A DNA stretch of 64,000 bases from Streblospio benedicti (Eukaryota; Annelida; Polychaeta; Spionida; Spionidae), in contig CM032666.1 in NCBI GenBank assembly GCA_019095985.1, positions 13,576,516-13,640,515 of the forward strand, in the 5' to 3' direction. Position numbers and translations under genes: made by a program. The notes beneath the pieces are model-generated. The model ran no database searches. It was not told the origin of the DNA and worked only from the letters and a program-made list of their open reading frames with translations. Shown here one piece after another: positions 37,901 to 49,900 of the stretch. Each line of letters opens with the position of its first letter. The stretch's first letter is position 1.

Positions 37901-40900
37901 TTGTAATAATAAAGTTATAAATATTTCTAGACCTTTATAAAAAATAACCATTAAATAACATAATCCTTATTGACATCTATTTTCAAAGAAAGAAAAGTTG
38001 CAGGAATAAAATTAGTGTCATAACAAATATCAGAAACAATCAGTTTGAATGACTAAATAAATATTATATCATTTTGTAAATAAACAATCTTCTTTTTGTA
38101 GCCATCTTACATTGCAGAACTACAAATTGTATTTATTCTGATGAAAGAAGAGGACAGTGGAACATAATGCAAACAACGATTCCTAAATAATTGTGCATCT
38201 GAATTGACAGACTTTGATAGTTGCTCAGGACAGTCGGATAGTCTTCATAATGGCCTCAATGATCATAACACACAACATCCTGGGTGCAACATATTTTTCG
38301 CTTCTTTTTAACTTCTTTCCAGTAATGAGTCCGATAAAGCATAGTAATATCTATAGAATTTAAATTAGGGAGTCGGTACACAATATTTTCTTCAACAGAA
38401 ATGACTTGGCCAGTATTCAGTCAAAACAAGACATCAAACCCACAAGATCAAGAACCCCATGTCCTATATTAACCGTACCCAAAAATAGACGTATCATAAC
38501 TTTCAACTACTCTTAAGTCTTGTTTATAAAAAAGTTTCCTCAATAACCACCCTTTGCAAAAACCAAGAATTGAACACACAACCTCACATCTGGCGCCTTA
38601 GCTTCATCTTCAATGCTCTACCCAAACAAGAAATCAACCCCATAACCTCATGAATCCTAATATCCCTAAATCAAACACCCCCCAAAATTCTCCATCGAAA
38701 TCCAACTACAATACATATCAGCCATCATGCAGTTTGCTCAACGCCCACCAGCCCCAGGAACCGAACCCACCTCCTCACGTGTCTGGCCTCCGCCGGAGCC
38801 TGACTTGGGCTGCAGATCGAGCAGAGAGCTGAGTGTGTTGAACGTCTCGTTCTGGGCGAATGTTATGTTGGCGTTGTCGTGGAGACCGAAGATCTCTGGC
38901 GTGTCGTTGATGGGCAGACTGCGGATGTAGTTGAGGTAACCCTGGGAACGACAGGGGAAATTGTGAGATAAAAAGAGTATACGACGTATAATATTTGTCA
39001 TTAAGGTGAAAATAGAATGGAGAAAATGTAAAAAGATGCATTCAAAACTGATATTTAAGCTGAATGATCTTATCAACTGCGTTTACAAGCAGAATCATAT
39101 GGCACCCATATTTCTTTTTTCTATTTTCGCTTGGGAAAGATCTAAATGTATGCACGAGGGACTTGTACTTTATCTACATGTACATAGGTTGTTATAATTG
39201 CTTTGGATGTTGAGTGAAAACTTCTCATTGATCTCTCTCTTGCAACTTAATTGTGTCCCCGAATTAAGGAAATCCTGGATCCGCCAGTCAAGTACTCACA
39301 TTGTGTGATTATTTCACTCAAGTACTCACAGGATCTTCAAGTACACAATCATTTCCCTCATCATGCTCTAAGTACTCAAAGTTTAGTTATATTACCAGCC
39401 AAATTTACTCCAGCACTCACATTGTAGTCATTATCTGGGTCGATCTGCTTGAAGACTCCGGACTTGTCGAACTTGTAGTCAGTCTCTAGCACGTCTGGCT
39501 GGTAGAATCCGGACAGCACGTTCATGAGGCAGCGTCTGTCCCAGTCGTCCGTGACGCGACCGCCGTAGTTGATGTGACCGGCCGTGTAGATCAGCACCTG
39601 GGGAGAAAGCAGGCGTTAATATATTATGACCTGTGAATAGGGGGACTAATTGATATAGACACACTTCTTTAATACAGTGGAACCTCAAATTAAGACCAGC
39701 TCTCTATTGAATCCACCTCTACAATAAGACCACTTTTTACAGACCCAAACCTTCATGATGCTTTCAAAATGAACCTTTGTGGAGAAAGTAGGTGCTTATA
39801 TAGTATGACCTCCAAATAGGGCCACTACTAACTAGCACAGTAGAGACCACTTCTTTGATATTCATATTCTTGTTAACTTTCACTGTAAATGATGTGGCCA
39901 GTAAAATCTGAGGTAAATGTTTTTCACCATTGTCTTTCAGTGTTGTATAAGTAAAACATCTTTAGTAGTGAAAATCTCCTTTGAATCAAATTAATCAGAA
40001 TGCAAACTACATTTGTGAATTTTCCTTTCAAAAGTCACTGTGACTAATCAGGACAGTCTCCAAGTTGTTCTAATTTGATGTGAAAGTTTGAAACCGAGTA
40101 TAATAGCATTGAAATATTTTGCCATAATCACACACAGTGATACATTTTTGCCTCACCTTGTAAAGAATAGAACAATTACAATACTTTTGCCTCACCTTAT
40201 AAAACTTTACACAATTATGATACATGTATTTTTGCGAGGCCTTAAAAAAACTTGTCAAAATTATAATATTTTTGCCTCGCCTTGTAACAGGGGATACATG
40301 TACAGTAGAGCCTCTCTATTAGGACCACCTTTGGGACCAGTGTTAGGTGGTGTCAATAGAAAGGAGTTCTCTATACAGATGTTCATTTTGGTAGCTTTTT
40401 GAAGGTTTGGGAGCGTGAAAAGTGGTCTTATTATAAAGGTGGTCTCAATAGAGGTGATCTTAATTGGAGGCTCTACTATACAACATTTTTGCCTCACCTT
40501 GTAAACTTGATACAATGACACAACTATAATATTTTTGCCAGACTTAATAAAAACTTGTCAAAATTATAATATTTTTGCCTCACCTTGTAAAAGTTTACAC
40601 AATGACGCTATTTCCGCCTCACCTTGTACGGGATGTCGTCGTACTCCTCGAGGAACATCTTGAGCTGTGACACGCAGATGCGGAGGTCGCCGTCCGTGAA
40701 CTCGTACGGGATGTTGAAGCCGAGCGCGCCGAACTTCCGCCGCTCCAGGCCGACCGCGTGGAAGATGCATAGGGACTGCAGCAGCATCTTGAAGTCGGGG
40801 GCCTGGAGGGGGAATACAGCGCGAGGCGGAATTAGTGAGGGAGATTTAAAAAAAGATTTGTTTTTTGTTTCACTAAAAATGTAATAATTCGTATATCAGT

Positions 40901-43900
40901 AATAGTTAATGTTATAGATTAGGGCTACTTATGGTAATCTAAATCCATTGAAATACAGGGCAATGCGAAATTAGTGAACAGGGGAGTCAGGGGTTATATG
41001 TTATAGATTAGAGCTACATATGGTAATATTTATCCACTGATAAATAGCATGATTCGAGTCTGGGGTGTACGTTGTTGTATGAAATACACGGGTGGTAAAA
41101 CTAGAAACATATAATTTGCATAAGGCAGGTTTAAAAAAATACAGGGCGAGGGGAAATTAGTGAGGAAGGTTGTAAAAATTATTTTGTGTTTCAGTAAACA
41201 TGTAATAAGTCATAAATCAGGGCGAGGTGAAATTAGTAAATAGAGCAGTCAGGGAGGTTTCGAAAAAGATTTCTTTTGTGTTTCAGTAAAAATATGATGA
41301 TTCATGTACCAGTGATAGTTATTGACATAGGTTATAAGTTATGAATTAGGGCTACTTATGGTAATTTTTATTCATTGAAATACAGGCGAGGTAAAATTAG
41401 AGAACAGGGAGAGTCAGCCCCCCCCCTCCCCTCACCCCCATTGTTAGATATGGGGTGAAATTAGTGAGGGAGGTTTAAAAAAAACTTTTCTGTTTCACTA
41501 AAAAAAAATAAGTCATATACATTAGTTATTGACATGTAGGTTATATGTTATAGATTAGAGCTACATATGGCAATTGATAAATAGCATAATTTGCATCTTG
41601 GGAGTATGTTGAATGAAATACACGGGTGGTAAAACGAGAAACATATAATTTGCATGAAATTGTGCCAACAATACTCAGGAAATATAGATGTAGGTGTGTC
41701 ATTTCCTCATGACAGGAAGAATTACATATCGTGTTTCCTGCACAACATCTTATCATAGATAAAAGAAAATGCAGAATCTCTTAAAATATTAGTGAAAATT
41801 GTTCACAAATAATTTTTCTTCATTAGGAGGACAACTTTCTACTCAACTTTTATTTTCCTGTATTGAGACCAAACATGTTTTGAAAGAATTGAGAGAACAT
41901 TTTACAATACCATAAAGGTCATGTTAATGAAAGTCTGGACATTGAAAAGGATGAAAGAGTCAGTAAGAAATGGAAAAGCATGCGGTTTTATGAAACAGAA
42001 TAACAAACTTAAAAGCAATCCTCTCATATATTTTCTTTTTTATCCATACCATTTACGAGCGCATGTTATGTAACAACACTTATTTAGAAGTGCACATCTC
42101 TTTTGCACAAATATTATTGTGATATTATTGCAAAGTGAAGTATTATCAAATATTATGAAAACAACAATATTTGTGCATTGTTTCTAACAAACTTAACAAA
42201 ACAACATGAATTATATATACAGGGAACAAGTAGTTAACAGGGGGAACGTCTTATACAAATTACCTTCTGTTGATATTCAGAAGAATAGAGGTCCAAAAGA
42301 AAGTATTATTGTATAGAACATACTTTTTGATATTTGATTTTATATATATTTGTTTTTAGTAACTTTTAAACTACTTGAAGCTATCATACACTAATTTTGA
42401 TCCAGACGTCCTGAATTTGTGAATCACAGAATCAAAGTTAAGTGACTTGTCAAAGTAATAAAATTTCGTTATCCTGACATCTGTCATCTTGAATTAGAAC
42501 TAGTATCTTTGATTTAGCATTCTGAATATTATTTTTTCATAGTTGCATTGCAAATTTACTACTTGAGGAGGAAGAAATCAAACTGAGTTTGCTCAACAGC
42601 TGAAACGAGTTTGTGTCAACACCCACCTTGACTCCACACGAGTTGAAGAAGTCTTGTGGACATACATGTAATCTTCTAGACAATACAAGATATTCAATGA
42701 ATGTGAATATGAGTATTTACTATAAAACATTGCTGGTTATCTCAGATAATGACTATGCTCAACACCCACCTTGACGCCGCATGAGTTGAAGAAGTCGTCT
42801 GAGAAGCTGGTGTAGGACTTGAGAAGGTTGGCCTTGATGCCCCGCGGCGGCTCCACGGTCATCTTGGACCCATTCTGCAGGATGTACACCGGGAACTTGG
42901 GGCTCGGCATCGACGTCAGCCACAGCCGGAAGTCACGGTGCACCTGGAGGGTAAAACGGCAACGTATATAGAGGTACAGGGCTGTAGAAACTCAGAGGCT
43001 AGTGAGAAAAATGTCTGAAACCACCCATTGGCCTCGTCATTATTTTTACTTTGTTTCGTCAGCCACAGCCAGAAGTTGCGTTGCACCTGGACCACAGTAA
43101 CATCAACGTGCTGGCTTATATAGAGTTACAGGACTGTAGAAGTAGGAGTATGCAGACCATACGCAGACGAAACAGGACATTTGTTTTCAGCCAGTAGCAA
43201 ACCAAAAAATTTTTTAGTGTTTTATGTGGGCTCGGCAGCGATTTCAGCCACAGCCGAAGTCACGGTGCACCTGGACGGTAAAATGTACTTAAGAATTATG
43301 TAGTAACTGCACTCTTGTGTAACATCCCACCCCCCATTTTGAGAAAATTTCCATTTATTGGCCCTGGGCACTTGGATGGTCGTATAGGGTATGTACAGAG
43401 ACTATTAGCATCAATAGACCACCCAGCATGCGGCGCACAGCCCGGTTTAATGGTGACAATGTAGATCTGATGACAGAAGACCAGTAGCCTGCACTCAGAA
43501 AGACCTATGTACCTATGTACCTATGCATGTATATGGTTACAGGGCTGCAGAAGGCTAGTGAGAAAAATATGCAACGATTTGTCTGAAACCACCTTGCTTT
43601 GTCATTATCTTAGCTTTGTTTCGTCATTATTTTTTAATTGTTTTTGGCTTTAGAATGTTTGGTTGAGCATGTAAGTGCTCAAAATTAGGATTTTACGTTT
43701 TGATTTGCAAAATTCATAAGATAATGCATCTGGCTCCTTGGAAGAGAAACCTGTGCTTGGGCTTTCCATACAAAATTTAAAAGATACTTTTGCCTCAGGA
43801 TTTGTTTGAATGTCACTATGACCCTTGATTGTACACAGAAAGAGATGGTTTGGGTGAACAGCTGTGGTGACGTAGGTCATAATACACCTATAATAAATTG

Positions 43901-46900
43901 GCAAAAGTCAGGGAGCTTTAACAACCCTTTAAAAAGCAGAATGCGAATTAAAAAGTAAGTGCCACTCAATGTTACTAACAAGCCTTGTTAGATGTCACGT
44001 CTGGTACATTGTAATTTGGGGAACTTGTACTTGTTATAACCATAATTGGTCCAGTGGCAACAGTGACATTTAATTAGTGAATGGAATCTAACAATATATT
44101 GCAATACAGGCAAATTGTTTTACTTCCATGGCAAAGGCGTAAAACTCTTTGATTTCTAATCAGTACTTTGATATGGTGAACTGCAGCTAATTCTTATTGC
44201 CACAATATGACGGAATATTTGTGAATTGAACAAATTGTGAATGATAAATAATATTGACGAAAAAACTTCTAAACCAATAGTTATGACGTCCCACTGGTAA
44301 AGATACTGTAAAATTCAATCATTTTGCACTTAACTTATGTTGCTGAAATTCACAGTCTACACATTGACTTCCTCATATCTTAATTCACGTGATTCAATTT
44401 TACAAATTTGCACACCTGCTAAATGGTTTCTCCTGATGAACACTCTTAGCCTGTCTATTCTAGACCACAGACACAAATCAATGTTTCCAATAAAGTATGA
44501 AGAAAAATTTGAAGCACTACGATTTGTTTACAGCTCATATTTAAGATTTATACAGCAAATGATCTGGCTGGACGGTCAGACGGATGCAACTCAACAACAA
44601 AATCAGAGCCAGCTGTACATTCTGTGAGGGTATAGCATCTTTTGACCTGAATAGATTCATTTCATATGTATCGAACTTCTGATTATTTTAGCTTGATCCA
44701 TTTTAGTTTGTATACAAACTAATTTTGACAGCTCTATAAAAGTTTCTTTTGGACCAATTCTAGATCAAAGGCCAGCAACCAGAATATGGATTCTGCTAAA
44801 TGGGAAGATTTTTGAGTTGAAAATTGAGGATTTAATCGACTTTTTCATTGTTAAGATTACATTCAAGTGAGTGCAGCGTAATTAGTTGCTAGCCTAACAT
44901 GAGAGGATCAAACCCTGAGTATAACACGATTGACCCAGACAGCAAATTCAATCTTTCCCTCACATAATGTACGTTTTTACGAGCTATTCGCCCCACATTT
45001 TCACCTAGTGCCAAAAACTGTGTACAATTTTGCCTTGATTTCCGTCAATGCTAAACACATCACAACAAAATGATGGAAAAAGGAAAAATGTACCATCAAC
45101 TATCAGTGATTCAACATACACATAGACTGATTTGCATGTGATATCCTTACAAATTTTTAGCATCTTCTGCGTTATGCGTCTTTTCAATTACTTTTAATCA
45201 ATTCAAGAGGCGAGTTTTCATCTAGTAAAGTGTAAAATTGCAAATAAACTGTGCTTGGGTGACAACACAAACTCGGGTTACTTTCAATCTATTGGTAAAT
45301 TGCCACTCAGGCAAGTGTTAATCATTGTTGAATGATGATGGCAACGCAAGCTTTTTTATTACTTTTTTTTCTGCCAAAGGTATGTGTGCAAGGTCTTTCA
45401 AGGTCTCGCTATAAAAACAAATGAAATCATTACTAAGAAGAAAAAAAAAAAAAATGACACCAAAGTTGTGATCTGCTAATACGAGATACAGAATGCTCTA
45501 ATTTCTGGAAATCAAAGGAAAATTCAGGTGCTTGATCCCATGATAACACTGTTATTTGTCATTCATACGCTTCAAACGGATGCTCCCATCCATCATTTTT
45601 TACTTTGTTCTAAAAGTACATCACTATCGACTATGATCATGTCAGGAAAATTTAAAAGCAAAACAGGTGCATACAAATGGTTTCTACTTATTTGTAGCTG
45701 AAATAATGCTTGAACTTGATTGTTTTGCTAAAAGGTGTCATTTTATGCAGTCTCTCAAGAATTCCCTTTTGTCACTCTGACATGGTTGACAACAGTAAGA
45801 CTCTCTTTATTCACATTCCTTTCACTTTTGTTCATAATAATGCAAAATGCAAGTCCTTCATATACAAAATAAATAGCATTCATGAAAATATTCTTACGAA
45901 TAAATTAAACCTCAATAGATGAAGAACATAATTTGATTTATACCAACATAAAATCAAGGAGGAATACAGTTCAAATGACAATTACATTTAAGTTTAAAAA
46001 TGGGCAATTAATTTACCGGTGGGCTTTTAGATGAATGAATATGCATCTATTTTTCCATTCCGCTCATACTATCCGGTATAAAGTAATTTTCAACATGCTC
46101 ATCCTCTTGATTTTTAACTCAACATGATGATAACCCTAATGACAATCTTTATGAGAATTATCAATTTCAAATTGCTTCTTGATTTGTTTATATTCGACTA
46201 GACATTCTATCCTGGTGTGAAATTATATAAATTGGACTATAATTAAAGTGACGCTAATTGATGTTAATAACACTTATTTAATTAGTCACTGAAATTAAGC
46301 TAATGGGAGAAGAAGGATCAGGTTTATGATTTGCAAACGAAAAGCCAATGTTTTGTTGACGTTGATGCAAGAAAATATGCACCATAGTCTACTTTCACTT
46401 TTAGCAATTAATTAATCATAACATCCATGGAGGGGACTATGCTCATGTAAAATGTCAAAAGAGATTGCAGATTGGATGGAACATCAGTACTATTGCGATA
46501 TCAATGGGAAAACCTGCTCATATAAAAGCCGCTGCTATAAAGTGGAGGGTCCACCTAAAAGCCAACTTGGGCTTTTACATGATTGTTGAGGAAGGGAGAG
46601 GGGGGGCACTAGCATCTGTTTTGGGTAGGTATGTTGCACGGTGAGTTCAAAATGGGGGGTCTTAAATTTTTGTAAAATGGGGGGTCTTAAATATTGTTTA
46701 TGCCAGAAAGGAGGGTCTTAAATATTGGTGTTTAAAACATTACGTTGAGTCTATATGAAACTTGAAGGCAATAATGCATATATACCCAACCCGACTGTGA
46801 AAGAACGCCACCCCCCTCACCCAGGGTTGAGGGTAATCAGACATTGACATTCTGTGATGATTGATTATAAGTGATTTGTTGTGGCAATTGTTTTGGTATA

Positions 46901-49900
46901 TTGAGTCTACATTCAAATTATCATTCACTTGTCTTACTTGAGTATACATAGTGCTCATATTTGATTTGATCTACTTTTGACAGTGGGTTTTAAAATGACG
47001 ATTGACCATGCTGCAGCATTTTTAGGCTATTATAGTCATGCAAATTGTTGAAATTCCAATATCATGTATAAGCCCAGATTGAGCATTTTTCAACACAAAG
47101 CTGACCTGGACCTGTGTGTTTCGATGATCATATACCGTATTTTCACCAGGAATTCACCTGTCTAAATGAGCTTCCAAGGCTTTGTTCATAAATACGGGTA
47201 GGTGAATGACAACATCATGGGAGCATATATCAGGAAACAATATGTCAATGCCATTTGATCCAATATTCAGTAAGCCAAGATTATCATTCACCATTTCTCA
47301 CATATGGCAATGAGCTTCCTTCATTATGCTTCTTTGTGGTTTGAAGGCATGAACATTAGTTTCAATGCCACGGGTCGGTACATTATGGACAAAATTAATT
47401 TCCATTACACCCGAGGGTACATTATCCGACGTGACAAATGAGTGACAATCTCAACTGATATTTAGCAGTCCTTGAAGGTTGAACTGTACAATATCAGATG
47501 CATGAAAGTAAATGTTTTTGAACAAATTCTCTAGTTAATTGTAATTAGTAATTCTCAAAATGTATTCTGATTCTTCTTCCCAGAGGTAAAGTAAACTAAT
47601 AAATGTACAGTAGCCTCAATAAATACTTGGAAACCTTGATACATTGAATTCTGAAGCAGGTATTTTAACTCGTAAAGGTCATTTAGACTTCATGCCTGAC
47701 ATGCCCAAACCATCACCAATATTATAGTTTTCATTTTCATCCTGTCTGAAATTTGACACAAGTCAGTTCTACTGTAAGTCCGTAGTGCCATTACAACTGA
47801 GGTACAGCCACCCAATTTCCAAAACCCTACATCACTGCTTTTCTCATGGTTGGTAATCAGCTTAACCACCGTTTACATTGACTACCGGTATATTCTTACC
47901 AGAACAATTATCAAAAAACAAGAAACACTAATGAAAATGATTGTTCATGTAAGTTTCCACAATATACATTATAATTTAGAAGGTAACTGTCCTATGACTC
48001 AATGCTATGAAAAGAAGTGTAATACTAAAAAACGGTGCACTATGCCAGAAGCCTTGCCTGATGTAGGGAGGCGTTCTGAAAGTCAGAAACGGTACTCCAA
48101 CAAATCTAGAGCGTTTGAGAATAAATTCTGCATGCTAAAATATCTAATGTCATGGTCAAATGTTTAAGTATTTTGGAATTAGAATTTGACCAAAGCAGCA
48201 AATGTAATTCAGATCATCAAAATGATTCTCCAAGAGATTTCATGGGTGCAGTTGAAGAAAGAGACGGATAGTGTGTGATGACCTGAATCTGTAGCAAATG
48301 ATTACCACATGGAATTCATTATAACTATTACAACATACAACGGCTTATGCAATTATAACTGAAGACTTTGCAAACAGATATACCAAATCATTATTATTCC
48401 TGACAACTGTAATCATACAAGAACATGCCGTCAGCGTTTATTTCTCCATGCGTGGCCAACCTCATATTTTGCCCATATTTTTTTTGTTACTTCCAGTACC
48501 AAGTCAATGCTTTCATGGTTATTGCCCTATCCCAGGGGAGAAATAGTATAATGCAAATGTGTGTCAAATGTACAATCTATAATATTTATCAGATTGGCAG
48601 AAATCTTGATACATAAGAACATCGCGTAGTTTGATAACTGTCCTAAAATGTCCTAATGCCCTGCTACAAAAGTATTAATCAAAATTGAAATATGTAAAAT
48701 ACTTTCAGTTGTATGGGGTATGGATGCTCTAAATGTAAAAAGAAGTCCATGCAGTCAAATATATCAAACTCTGACCCGTCAGCCCATGCTCTGGAACTAC
48801 AAGCTTCATAGCCAATAACAGAGAATTGGTCAATTATCCAGACATCGTATCACATTAGCAAGGCCACATTTGTGGCAGCGAGTTTTACTTTTGACATTTT
48901 CTCTATTATTCCAATTGGTCTATTTTACATCCATCTCATCTTGACCTTGTAGTAGGCAGTTCTATTTGCCTACGAGTGATTGTAGGAGATAAATTTGATG
49001 ACTCTGCCTATCAAACACACTGATCAAAAAAGTGTCGCTCAGCAGTTTTCAACATATTCTTCAATCTTGTCTGAGAATCTTGTCTGAGAGTCATGTTTGA
49101 GAATCATCATTCATGTTCAAAAACGTAATACTTATATGATTATCCATAACACTGATGTGTGAGATGAGCAAGCCATCTGACAATAAAATGGTCCTTGAAG
49201 TCATTTGCAACCTGTCAAATACAAGGAGTTAAGCAACCACTGTAGGTGATGTCCTAACTGGTCCCACCATGGTGGTAAAGTAACATGGTCAGTGACAGAC
49301 GTTTCTGAAGCTGTATCAACTGCGCGCCTACTTTTTTAAGAACTCATATTTAAAATAAACACTTTAAATCTGGTAGCAGAAATGCATAGTGATCCTACAG
49401 GTTTCTTGTCTTGGTGGGACATACGACAAAAAAAACGCTTCTTGGTTATAACAGAAATACAAAATACAAAGAAAAAAACATACAACGTTAGTGCATAACT
49501 TGTTTATGACTCGGTAATTTATATCTTTAAGCTTCTTAAGACACAGTTAATTGAAAAGTCTGCTGACTTGATGAGAAATGCCGATATTTATGCCAAATTT
49601 AATATTCCCAAATTAGAGCATGACAAAGGTAATAGAATAATTTTATTCAGCCTACTACATGTACGTCCTCCATGTCTCCTTGGAGACTGTGGCTAAAACC
49701 AAAACACTGTTTGTAATGACTTACCTCATGTAAAATGCTCATTTAACGTAAGCTGTGAAGCTACTTTGCATAAATAGCATGGTAAAAACTGTGTTTATGT
49801 TACACTGTTAAGACCCTAAGCAAATTTTGGCTTCTTTGTTAGGACATTTCCTTTTAAGATGGCAAGTTCCACAAATACATTTGACCATGTCCATAAATTG

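Larger units (their letters stand above)
39598..40622 (-). other. DNAH1: DNAH1 intron of 1025 bp, almost entirely repeats
   Basis: From right to left it consists of the donor array of the 40623 exon (40130-40622), interrupted by a MITE (40303-40478); a short unassigned stretch; and the acceptor-side duplication (39598-39862) with a second MITE piece. Confidence 0.75.
40803..42769 (-). other. DNAH1: DNAH1 intron of 1967 bp
   Basis: The left half is the acceptor-side array (40803-41660). The right end holds a copied exon end (42617-42660). Between them is AT-rich DNA with a 16-bp inverted repeat (about 42105 and 42163). Confidence 0.7.

Noticed and set aside
38571-38600. Possible donor copy of the 38771 exon
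   Set aside because: ACCTCACATCTGGCG resembles ACCTCCTCACGTGTCTGGCC only loosely; not enough to list as a repeat.
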